Assembly (NCBI RefSeq): GCF_013328345.1
Contig: NZ_JABULX010000020.1
Location: 1-64,000, forward strand
Length of the DNA stretch: 64,000 nucleotides
Reading direction: 5' to 3'
Source of the DNA: Marinifaba aquimaris
GTDB taxonomy: Bacteria > Pseudomonadota > Gammaproteobacteria > Enterobacterales > Alteromonadaceae
The position numbers and the translations under genes were made by a program. The stretch's first letter is position 1; every line of letters begins with the position of its first letter. Below the pieces are notes generated by a model. The model ran no database searches. It had not been told where the DNA came from and saw only the letters and a program-made list of their open reading frames with translations. Below are positions 1 through 12,199 of this stretch, piece after piece.

Positions 1-4080
<4,080 letters not shown>

Positions 4081-4086
4081 TGTCAT

Positions 4087-4337
4087 TCCCGATAAAACTG
4101 GCGTCAAAAAATTGCCAATATTTGCTCAATATTGATTAACTCTTAATGGTCTAAGCAAACACTGTTCCATATTCTTACTATATATTAGTTCATGATTGTA
4201 TGCGACAATTGAAATAACTACAGAATACATAACTTGGCGACTATAATTTTGTCATATAGTCAGCCTATCGACTACAATCATAATTAGTTTATTCAAGCAA
4301 AGTAAACTAAGTGCTTTTTATTGGAAAGGAACATACA
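4087..4337. other. Divergent intergenic region, fimV / porin-like gene
   Basis: About 250 AT-rich bases between divergently read genes must hold both promoters. I see no unambiguous -35/-10 pair, operator or RNA structure here. Confidence 0.5.
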
Positions 4338-5537
4338 TTGAAAGCGAAAATTGCCTTCCTACTCTCCGTTTTATTTAGTTCTACCGCTATTGCTAATCAA
4401 ACAATAGAATGGTCAGGGTTTGCTAGTATCCGTGGTGGTTTTTTAAGTGACGATTTAAACACCCCTATCTACTTTAACCGATACCAAGATAAAGACTTCA
4501 CGCTGAAAAAAGAAAGCTTATTTGCAATCCAAGCGGATACAGATTTAGGTAACAATTTATCTGCAGCAGTTCAGTTAATGGCAAAAGGTGACAATGATTT
4601 TGATGTTGAAGCGCAGTGGGCATATATCAAATATCAATTTGATGATCACAGCCAAATTTTGGCAGGTAGATTTAACATCCCTATTTTCCGCAATTCAGAT
4701 ACAGTAGATATCGGCTACGTGCACAATTTATCTAGGCTGTCTCCAGCGGTTTACCTACCACTAGATATCTCTATTATTGAGGGTATCAGATTTAATTATC
4801 AGAATTACTACGACCAATGGCACTACCAAATTGTGTCTAGTTTTGGTAGCTGGGATGGAGATATAGTGACCCAAGCTGCCGGTAATGTGCAAACCGATAT
4901 TGATTCTGTTCTACAACTTTCAATCGAAGTAGAAAATGATGGCTTAACACTTTTTGCTGGCATGACACATACCACTTTTGAAAGTGAAGAATATGATCAC
5001 AAGCTTATTGATGGTCTACTCAGACAAGTAGGTGTATACGATGAACTTGTCGCCCAAGATTATGATTTCAAGAGAATTTACCTGTCTGATACAGAAACAA
5101 GTGTTCGCTATTTAATGGCCGGTATTTATTACGAAAAAGGACCTTGGTTTGCCAATTCAGAAATTACTAGTTTAATCGCTTTTAATTCTATCGACCAAAA
5201 AAATGAAGCCTGGCAAATGACACTGGGTAGAAAATTTGGTGAATATCAAATTGCGCTTTCACAAGAGCAAAATAGACAAATTAACGATTCAACAAGTTTC
5301 TACAAAGTAGAAAACCCAATTACCCAAGCTAAGCTAATGCTGATTAATGACTTAGTTTCAGAAATTACTGAGTTTGAGGCAACGTCACTACACTTTAGAT
5401 ATGACTTTCACCCGCAGGCAGCACTGACTAGTAGTTTGGCTAATTTTGAATTTTCTAACTCAGAGTACCACCAAGATAACGGTGAAGATAAAAGTGATGC
5501 CATCTTATTTACTATTGGCATAGATTTAATATTCTAG
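4338..5537 (+). CDS. Outer-membrane porin-like beta-barrel protein
   Basis: About 400 residues. The start is taken as TTG at 4338: AAAGGA at 4325-4330 is seven bases upstream, and translation then begins directly with a clean signal peptide (MKAKIAFLLSVLFSSTAIAN). The upstream ATG at 4311 would add nine residues unlike an export signal. The mature protein starts with a strand-like WSGFASIRGG segment, alternates polar and hydrophobic residues, and ends in an aromatic-terminated strand (FTIGIDLIF), as barrels recognised by the BAM machinery do. It is 14 bp upstream of a small PstS-like protein gene. The substrate is unknown. Confidence 0.7.
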   Translation: MKAKIAFLLSVLFSSTAIANQTIEWSGFASIRGGFLSDDLNTPIYFNRYQDKDFTLKKESLFAIQADTDLGNNLSAAVQLMAKGDNDFDVEAQWAYIKYQFDDHSQILAGRFNIPIFRNSDTVDIGYVHNLSRLSPAVYLPLDISIIEGIRFNYQNYYDQWHYQIVSSFGSWDGDIVTQAAGNVQTDIDSVLQLSIEVENDGLTLFAGMTHTTFESEEYDHKLIDGLLRQVGVYDELVAQDYDFKRIYLSDTETSVRYLMAGIYYEKGPWFANSEITSLIAFNSIDQKNEAWQMTLGRKFGEYQIALSQEQNRQINDSTSFYKVENPITQAKLMLINDLVSEITEFEATSLHFRYDFHPQAALTSSLANFEFSNSEYHQDNGEDKSDAILFTIGIDLIF

Positions 5538-5551
5538 GTACAGGAACAGTT

Positions 5552-5962
5552 TTGAAAAAATTACTATTAATAGTTTGTTTGATTTTCAGCCCACTGTGCT
5601 TTGCTCAGGAAAAGATGGTTGTTATTGTCAATGCCAATAACGAAGCTAGCTTTGATAAGGTCAGTATTTCTAGGATGTATATTGGCCGTATTAAGTCATT
5701 TACTACAGGCGAAAAGGCCATTGTTTTACAACCCAATTCAATGGCATTGCAAGATCAGTTTAATCAGTATTTTCTTAGTCGCTCATCTGTTCAAGTAAAA
5801 GCTTACTGGTCGAAAATGCTGTTTTCAGGTAAAGCTAAGCCGCCTAGACAGCTCAGCTCTAATGAGATAGTTAAACAAGTAGAGTCTAATCCTTTTTATA
5901 TCGGTTATGTCAGTGAAAAAGATATCAATGACGCCGTTAGAGTCGTTTTTCGTTTCCCTTAA
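5552..5962 (+). CDS. Small periplasmic PstS-like substrate-binding protein
   Basis: 136 residues with a signal peptide ending near LCFAQ. The mature part resembles the short, single-domain phosphate-type (PstS-like) binding proteins often found beside porin-like genes in marine gammaproteobacteria: VVIVNANN, then a YIGR..FTTGEKAI segment, then YWSKMLFSGKAKPP and FYIGYVSE. The start is TTG 5552 with AGGA about eight bases upstream. It lies 14 bp after the porin-like gene, so the two probably share a transcript. Whether it binds phosphate is not shown. It lacks the two-lobed size of true PstS. Confidence 0.68.
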   Translation: MKKLLLIVCLIFSPLCFAQEKMVVIVNANNEASFDKVSISRMYIGRIKSFTTGEKAIVLQPNSMALQDQFNQYFLSRSSVQVKAYWSKMLFSGKAKPPRQLSSNEIVKQVESNPFYIGYVSEKDINDAVRVVFRFP

Positions 5963-6054
5963 TGAATGACGATTAAAAAGCATCTAAGAAACTTTTCATG
6001 GCTTTTAGCCTTAATGTTGCAGCCCCCAGCATATCAATTGGGCCAAGTGCTTCA

Positions 6055-6090
6055 AAAAGCATTTCAATTTGAAATGCCTTTTGCTTTATT
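6055..6090. terminator. Bidirectional terminator between convergent genes
   Basis: Perfect 8-bp stem GCATTTCA/TGAAATGC with a 3-base loop (6059-6077), with AAAA on the left and CTTTT on the right, giving a U-rich tail in both directions. It sits between the end of the PstS-like gene and the end of the convergent pseudogene. Confidence 0.8.
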
Positions 6091-6094
6091 TAAA

Positions 6095-6888
6095 TCAGTG
6101 AATAAGTGAGTTTTCTACAACTGGAGTAATGTTAAAACCTATCATCCAGTCTTGCCCAAATTCATCATCCGATTCGATGTAGTAATTAATTTCACCACCG
6201 ACCTTTCAAGACCGCCCTGCGAGCATCACCGTTTTTGAAACAGTTAAATTGAGAGGAACCGTTGCTTGGTCTGTTTCCCAATCATAGCTCAACGTGGGAG
6301 ACGTGCCATATGCCCAACCGCCACCTGGTAACCAAATTGAAAAAAACTGAGAAGAAGTTCGATTAACTTTAATATCTCCTGCGACATCCCATTGGTGGTT
6401 AGGAAATAATCCCCAAATGTATGTTTTGCTTAACTTGCCATACAGTAACTCTGGTCCAACGGACGTGGTCTCTCCACCAAAATCATCGGTACCAGTCGGT
6501 AAAGATGCAATCATACCGTATGCCAACAAAACTGAAGGATCAGATGTTTTCACAGCATAAGCTAGGTCAAAAGAGATATCGCCAATACCATTACTCTCAA
6601 GCCCCGCGTCATCATTCCTTTCATTATCCCAAATAACAGGTATGGCAGGTCTAAATATGACCTTAGCACCTGATTCAAGTGTAAAAGGCAGCACGGGTTG
6701 AAATAATGTAGAAAGCTGGTTCGTATCATCATTAAACTCGGTGTATTGATTTTTGTAGTTCAAACTCGCGAGTGCAGGTTTGCTAACTCTTTAGCTGCTT
6801 TATCGGCATCTAAAGCTTCTGAAAAAACCGGCTGACTTGAAATCAATAGGCCCAAAACTAATCCAAACTTGTGTTTTAAACTCATCAT
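6095..6888 (-). pseudogene. Broken outer-membrane transporter-like gene (frameshift plus stop)
   Basis: A beta-barrel-like protein of about 265 residues is split by two lesions. Reading from ATG 6888/6885 (AGGA upstream) gives a signal peptide and then stops. Adding one base to the CC run near 6776-6779 restores N-P-A-L-A-S-L-N-Y-K-N and joins the main open frame. That frame then meets TGA at 6206-6208, after which 36 further in-frame codons continue smoothly (KVGGEINYYIESDDEFGQ...) to TGA at 6095. Homologues, as I recall the family, have Trp at the stop position, so TGG to TGA is the simplest explanation. It follows the OprB-like gene on the same strand. Confidence 0.8.
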
Positions 6889-6916
6889 TTTTCCTAATTA
6901 ATATTCACGTTAACCA

Positions 6917-8224
6917 CTACAAAGTGATACGAAATTTAATGCCAAAAACTTTTGTGTCATCGACTGATTTATCAGCGACTTTTAAAAACTGTAAATTGGG
7001 TGTAATGGCAACTCGTTGAGCAAGCTGAATGCGATAAAAAATATCTAAAGTTGTTTGGCTGTCATGGGTACCAAGCGCATCGACAAATTCATCGGGTAAA
7101 ATGCCATGCGAAACGGACGCGCCAAGCAAATCGGAACGCTGCTTAAAATATTTTAAAAAACCTAACTTAACATCTTTTTCGTAAAGCTGAGGGTTATTCA
7201 CCGACTCGCTGTTGTAATCTGATAAGCCAAATTTAGTAAAAAGCATCCACTCAAGATCCCAAGTCCAGTTAGCTCCAAAAACGATACCCTCAGAACCATC
7301 TCGCTGAGTATTAGACTCGCCATAAGCGGTGTGATCGTCCATTTGCCACAAAGTTACATGAAAGTTTTTAAAGTACCGCTCATCAGCAGAAGGAGACCAA
7401 CCAAGTTCAACGGTTTTATATAGCTCGTCAAACCCCTCTTCAAATGGGTCATTAGTATCCACAGTACCATTGGCATCATTAACAGCACCGAGTAAATACC
7501 AGTTATCTGATAACCAGTGCCCTGCACCAAAACCATAACTATTATCAGGCAGTGCAATCGACATATTGAGTGAGGTGTCTAGATTATTAAATGCGGTCCA
7601 AGGAGTGGCGTAGCCCAACACGTCGAAAAAGTCATTGGGATCAAACTTTCCAACAATAAAACCCGTCTTGCCATCATTGAGCTTTTGTTGCCAATTCAGA
7701 TCAACCAACAAGTTACCTTTATCACTAAATAGGTAAGCTGTTTGACTGTAGTAACCGGCATTTCCCCCTAATGAAGCAACGGGTAATTCATTGCCCCATG
7801 CATTGCGATGATCGACTTTAAATGTCAATGAACCTGTATTTTGATTGTCTTTGTTTACCAGTGCCCACTTGCCATAAAATCTTGCTACGTATGAATGTGC
7901 ACTATCTTCAGTACCATCAAGTGTGTCACTTAAAGTATGTGAAATGGAAGTAAAGTCTAAACCAAATTTAAAACCTGTATCTTCAGCAATCTTATCTTTA
8001 TAAGCTTGCCAGCTATTCATCGAGCCATCTAGGCTAGGTACTCTAAAGTGTGGATATTTGGGCTGATTATCACCTTCTAAAATAGCGCCTGTTTCAGCTG
8101 GGCCGCCAAAGCTATTAACGTCTTGGTATGCAGTGCTCTGCTCATTTGAAAAAGCGTGAAAACTTGTAAGAGCAAAAACCAGTGAGGAAGTGGTCAGAAA
8201 AGATTTTTTAGCGCGTTCCATCAT
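6917..8224 (-). CDS. OprB-family carbohydrate-selective porin
   Basis: 435 residues; signal peptide to about residue 26 (LTSFHAFSNE). OprB-family features: an N-terminal Y-K-D-K-I-A-E-D-TGFKFGLDFTS strand, the GKFDPNDFFD segment, a GFGAGHW strand, repeated Trp/Gly-rich strands and a terminal strand ending GIKFRITL. The family forms passive outer-membrane channels for sugars. AGGA lies four bases before ATG 8224 and seven before ATG 8221, so either may start. The broken transporter gene follows it, 28 bp away. The substrate cannot be read from the sequence. Confidence 0.85.
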   Translation of the reverse strand: MMERAKKSFLTTSSLVFALTSFHAFSNEQSTAYQDVNSFGGPAETGAILEGDNQPKYPHFRVPSLDGSMNSWQAYKDKIAEDTGFKFGLDFTSISHTLSDTLDGTEDSAHSYVARFYGKWALVNKDNQNTGSLTFKVDHRNAWGNELPVASLGGNAGYYSQTAYLFSDKGNLLVDLNWQQKLNDGKTGFIVGKFDPNDFFDVLGYATPWTAFNNLDTSLNMSIALPDNSYGFGAGHWLSDNWYLLGAVNDANGTVDTNDPFEEGFDELYKTVELGWSPSADERYFKNFHVTLWQMDDHTAYGESNTQRDGSEGIVFGANWTWDLEWMLFTKFGLSDYNSESVNNPQLYEKDVKLGFLKYFKQRSDLLGASVSHGILPDEFVDALGTHDSQTTLDIFYRIQLAQRVAITPNLQFLKVADKSVDDTKVFGIKFRITL

Positions 8225-8348
8225 AAAATCCTAATAAAAACTGATTGGTACAAAAAAGCAGCCAACATGTATTTTTAAGATTAATTATGATTTAAATAGA
8301 TTTATCCTCAATTAAAATTGATATAAAAAGTACAAACAAAGCTTAAAA

Positions 8349-8376
8349 GCTGACCAAAAAATACTTTTTAATCAGC
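8349..8376 (-). terminator. Putative terminator after kdsB
   Basis: GCTGA/TCAGC arms enclose an A5/T5 pairing, and TTTT follows on the minus strand. It lies just past the kdsB stop. The internal CC/AA mismatch makes it imperfect. Confidence 0.45.
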
Positions 8377-8391
8377 TACTTTGTCAAAACC

Positions 8392-9144
8392 TTAATTTAC
8401 AGTGAGTAAACGCTCTAGGTCTTCAGGGGTATCGATACCAGGGGGAGGCGTTTCTTTAGCTTGCTCAACGTGAATTTTTTCCCCATACCAAAGTACTCTT
8501 AATTGCTCTAAAGATTCAATTTGCTCAAGTGCACTGGGCTGCCAACTGATATATTGATTCACAAAACCAGCACGATAGGCGTATATACCAATATGGCGTT
8601 GATAAAAGTCACCAATTTCTGTCACCTCTTTGGCCTTCAAAAAGCGGTTTCTATCATACGGAATAGTTGAACGGCTAAAGTAAAGGGCAAAACCATTTGT
8701 ATCCGTTAACACCTTAACCGCATTTGGGTTGAAGGCTTCTTCAACATCCTCAATCGGCACAGATAGGGTCGCCATATTCACTTGCGGGCGGTTAACTAGG
8801 TTTTCAGCTACTTGAGCAATGATGGACTCGGGAATAAATGGCTCATCACCTTGCACATTAACAACCACTTCATCTTTATCGAGCGCGAATTTTTCAATCA
8901 CTTCAGCAATGCGCTCTGTGCCTGATTCATGTTTATCGCTTGTCATGCATACGGTTGCACCAAAAGCTGTTGCGACACTTTCAATGCGCTTATCATCTGT
9001 AGCGACAATAACTTGTCTTGCATTCGTTGCCACACATCTTTCATAGACATGCTGAATCATCGGCTTACCGTTAATTTCAACCAGAGGTTTGCCAGGGAAG
9101 CGTGTTGAAGCAAATCGGGCAGGAATGACGATGGTGTAACTCAT
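8392..9144 (-). CDS. kdsB: 3-deoxy-manno-octulosonate cytidylyltransferase (CMP-Kdo synthetase)
   Basis: 250 residues, the normal KdsB length. It activates Kdo with CTP to CMP-Kdo for the lipopolysaccharide inner core, in the cytoplasm. The nucleotide-binding start [15 protein letters not shown], the ATDD motif, the VQGDEPF motif and the C-terminal [11 protein letters not shown] are all present. It is the last gene of comEC-msbA-lpxK-Trm112-kdsB and follows the Trm112-like gene by 6 bp, so it is probably cotranscribed with other lipid A genes. Confidence 0.97.
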   Translation of the reverse strand: MSYTIVIPARFASTRFPGKPLVEINGKPMIQHVYERCVATNARQVIVATDDKRIESVATAFGATVCMTSDKHESGTERIAEVIEKFALDKDEVVVNVQGDEPFIPESIIAQVAENLVNRPQVNMATLSVPIEDVEEAFNPNAVKVLTDTNGFALYFSRSTIPYDRNRFLKAKEVTEIGDFYQRHIGIYAYRAGFVNQYISWQPSALEQIESLEQLRVLWYGEKIHVEQAKETPPPGIDTPEDLERLLTVN

Positions 9145-9150
9145 AATAAA

Positions 9151-9339
9151 CTAAGACTCCAACTCATCTAAGCTAAGCGCTCTAGCCTCTGCTTCGATTA
9201 ATACAGGGATATCATTTTTAATTGGGTAAGCGAGCTTAACAGCTCGGCTTACTAACTCATTTTTGTCTTGGTCGTATTCCAATTTACCTTTGCAAACTGG
9301 ACACGCTAGGATTTCTAATAATTTTTTATCAAAGGCCAT
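9151..9339 (-). CDS. ycaR: Trm112 family protein (YcaR-like)
   Basis: 62 residues. Starts [22 protein letters not shown], with the CPVCKG half of the usual Trm112-type metal site, and has the typical LIEAEAR tail. The bacterial family is small and uncharacterised, but is constantly found between lpxK and kdsB, as here. Its start overlaps the end of lpxK by 11 bp, which suggests translational coupling. Confidence 0.92.
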   Translation of the reverse strand: MAFDKKLLEILACPVCKGKLEYDQDKNELVSRAVKLAYPIKNDIPVLIEAEARALSLDELES

Positions 9340-10309
9340 AACGTTGTTTTAATTCCTCTAACTGGTCAGTTAATTTAACCATTAATTCTGGGCTAAGTTT
9401 AGCTGAAATAGGTAAATACCATAGATTGCCGTGATCATAATCTCGACACTTGACGGCATCTTTTTCTGTCATAAGCACAGTTTTACCGCGATAAGCAGTA
9501 AAATCCTGCTCTGTAAATTGGTGGTGGTCAATAAAGCTTTTTTTACTTTCAATGGTCAAGCCAAGTTCTTTAATCGATTGGTAGAAACGCTCAGGGTTAC
9601 CAATGCCTGATATAACTTGCCAATGTACCTTACTGATATCAACCGATGCCGTATTTTTCGATAAGGGCCTAGGTTCATCTGGTATAACGTTAAAGTGAAG
9701 AGGCTGACTTGCTAAATGGTTATAAATAACAAACTCAGTTGTTTTTAGACGCCATTTTCCTTCTCGTAATGGTCCAGCTGGCAATAAACACCCATTACCC
9801 AATAATCGGTTACCGTCTAATAAAATAAGCTCAAGGTCCCGCGCTAATCGGTAATGCTGAAGACCGTCGTCGCATATCACTAAATTACAGCCAATATCTG
9901 CTAATAATTGAGCAGAAGCAACACGGTCTGCACCTATAACAACAGGTACATTGGCACGAACCGCAATAAGCTTAGGTTCATCCCCGACAAAATTGGCTGT
10001 ATCAGTATCTTTAATAAGATGAGGAAAGTGTTGGCATTGAGCTTTATAACCGCGAGAGATCACACCTGGAACAAAACCCTGTTTTTGAGCAAGTTCAATT
10101 AAAGTCAGCACCATAGGTGTTTTACCTGTACCACCAACGGTAATATTACCCACGACAAGAACGGGAATATTGGGTTTATCCGCTTTTTTCAAGCCTAATT
10201 TAAAACACAAGCGGCGGAGACTGGAAAGCAGCCAAAACAAGGGTACAAATGGCAATAACAAATAAAAGCTAAAGTGCTTTTTATACCAAGCTTTTTCTAT
10301 CCAGATCAT
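9329..10309 (-). CDS. lpxK: Tetraacyldisaccharide 4'-kinase
   Basis: 326 residues. Phosphorylates the lipid A disaccharide precursor at the 4' position on the inner leaflet of the inner membrane. An N-terminal hydrophobic segment ([17 protein letters not shown]) is followed by the Walker A-like [13 protein letters not shown], the SRGYKA motif, [10 protein letters not shown] and LLPAGPLRE, all characteristic of LpxK. It lies 18 bp after msbA and overlaps the Trm112-like gene, as in other gammaproteobacteria. Confidence 0.96.
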   Translation of the reverse strand: MIWIEKAWYKKHFSFYLLLPFVPLFWLLSSLRRLCFKLGLKKADKPNIPVLVVGNITVGGTGKTPMVLTLIELAQKQGFVPGVISRGYKAQCQHFPHLIKDTDTANFVGDEPKLIAVRANVPVVIGADRVASAQLLADIGCNLVICDDGLQHYRLARDLELILLDGNRLLGNGCLLPAGPLREGKWRLKTTEFVIYNHLASQPLHFNVIPDEPRPLSKNTASVDISKVHWQVISGIGNPERFYQSIKELGLTIESKKSFIDHHQFTEQDFTAYRGKTVLMTEKDAVKCRDYDHGNLWYLPISAKLSPELMVKLTDQLEELKQRYGL

Positions 10310-10327
10310 GGTGTTAACTTGGCTTTA

Positions 10328-12124
10328 TCAATTGTTTTCATTACTGCCAAACTGCAATTGATACAAAGCAGAATAATAACCGCCTTTATCAAGTAAGGCT
10401 TGATGTGAGCCTTTTTCAACAATTTGACCATGATCGACAACTGCAATGGTATCTGCATTTTCAATTGTCGATAAACGATGAGCAATCACAATTGCGGTTC
10501 TATTTTGTCTCAGCTCATCAATAGCCTGTTGGATATGCCTTTCTGATTCAGTGTCCAGCGCAGAGGTCGCTTCATCTAAAATTAAAATAGGTGCATCACG
10601 TAAAATAGCGCGTGCAATTGCAATTCTCTGCCTTTGGCCACCAGATAACATCACGCCGTTCTCACCAACAATGGTATCGAGCTTATCAGGCATTTTATCG
10701 GTGAACTCAAGCACGTGGGCAGCTTGTGCTGCTGCAATAATTTGCTCAGAAGAAACATTATCACCTAGGCCATAAGCGATGTTATTAGCAATTGTGTCAT
10801 TAAATAGCGTTACGCTTTGCGACACAATAGCAAATTGCTTCCTTAAAGAGGCAAGCGTGGCACTTTTGACTTCATTGCCATCAATTAAAATTTGACCTTG
10901 TTCAATGTCATAAAAACGAGTGACTAAGTTAGATAAGGTCGATTTACCACTTCCTGATTTACCAACGAGTGCGAGTGTATGGCCTGCGGGGATACTCAAA
11001 TTAACATTTTTGAGGGCAGGTTCTTTTGCGTTAGGGTAAGTAAAAGTTAGCGCCTTGATCTCAATATTGCCTTTTACACGCTCTAGTTCTTTTGAACCTT
11101 GATCTTTTTCTGCTTCTTGATCAAGCACGGCAAAAACACTTGCACAAGCGGCGAGTCCTTTTTGAAACTCACTATTAACGGTTGTCAGCTGTTTTAAAGG
11201 TCTTAACATCATCATCATACAGGTTAAGACGGTGGCGAATGTACCTGTACTCAATGACTGTAAAAATTCGGGCTTACTCGCGATAATCAGTACAGTGGCA
11301 AGGGCAAAAGAGGCAATAATCTGAATCACCGCCACACTCATCACACGCGTCGATACCAGTTTCAGTTGTTGCTGACGATTTACATTGTTTATTTTGGCAA
11401 ATTTGTTCGCTTCAATTTCTTGCCCTGCATGCGTTAACACCACTTTGTGGCTATTGAGCATTTGCTCTGATGTCGATGTTACGCCACCCATTGCATTTTG
11501 AATGGTTCGGCTGACTTGACGAAAGCGCTTGCTGACGGTTTTTACAATGATGGCCACAACAGGTCCCAAAATTAGAAAAACCAAGGAGAGCTGCCAGCTC
11601 AAATAGAACACCCAAGCTAACAGACCTATGACAAACGCCCCTTCACGTATCATGATAGTAAGCGCCTTGGAAGAGGTGTTGTTTAGTTGCTCGGTATCGT
11701 AAGTAATTTTAGAAATGAGTTCGCCAGTTGAATGTTGATCGTGAAAGCTCACCGGTAAATGCATTAAGTGATTAAAGGTTTGCTGACGAATTTTAGCAAC
11801 CACTTGATTACCCACCCAAGCAAGTGCATAAGTACTAACGAAGTTAGAGATACCGCGCACTAAAAAAATAGCAGGGATGGCTAAACCCATTTTAAATAGC
11901 AGATCACTATTTTTTGCTGTCAAACCGTCATCGATGAATTTTTCAATGTTAGATAGGAAAAACACATCGATAGCGGCATAACCCAACATACCTAAAATAG
12001 CGATAAAAAATATAAATTTGTATTCAGCAACATAAGAGAAAAGGCGACGAAAATGACGAGGTTGCTGTAATTGCGCACCATCGGCTTGAGTTTGATGGCG
12101 TTCAGATGGTTCTATAGCCGACAT
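10328..12124 (-). CDS. msbA: Lipid A export ATP-binding/permease protein MsbA
   Basis: 598 residues, a half-size ABC exporter that flips lipid A-core across the inner membrane as a homodimer. The first 330 residues contain six membrane helices; the ATPase domain follows. Walker A GKSGSGKST, Q-loop IVSQ, signature LSGGQRQR, Walker B ILILDEATSALD and the switch His in IAHRLST are intact. It sits between comEC and lpxK, the usual msbA-lpxK pairing. Confidence 0.96.
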   Translation of the reverse strand: MSAIEPSERHQTQADGAQLQQPRHFRRLFSYVAEYKFIFFIAILGMLGYAAIDVFFLSNIEKFIDDGLTAKNSDLLFKMGLAIPAIFLVRGISNFVSTYALAWVGNQVVAKIRQQTFNHLMHLPVSFHDQHSTGELISKITYDTEQLNNTSSKALTIMIREGAFVIGLLAWVFYLSWQLSLVFLILGPVVAIIVKTVSKRFRQVSRTIQNAMGGVTSTSEQMLNSHKVVLTHAGQEIEANKFAKINNVNRQQQLKLVSTRVMSVAVIQIIASFALATVLIIASKPEFLQSLSTGTFATVLTCMMMMLRPLKQLTTVNSEFQKGLAACASVFAVLDQEAEKDQGSKELERVKGNIEIKALTFTYPNAKEPALKNVNLSIPAGHTLALVGKSGSGKSTLSNLVTRFYDIEQGQILIDGNEVKSATLASLRKQFAIVSQSVTLFNDTIANNIAYGLGDNVSSEQIIAAAQAAHVLEFTDKMPDKLDTIVGENGVMLSGGQRQRIAIARAILRDAPILILDEATSALDTESERHIQQAIDELRQNRTAIVIAHRLSTIENADTIAVVDHGQIVEKGSHQALLDKGGYYSALYQLQFGSNENN

Positions 12125-12199
12125 GAATTAGCTTAATTAATAACAAGTGATGCGTATTCTATACCAAGTGATAAAAATTGCGAGTGCCAGTTAATCTAC

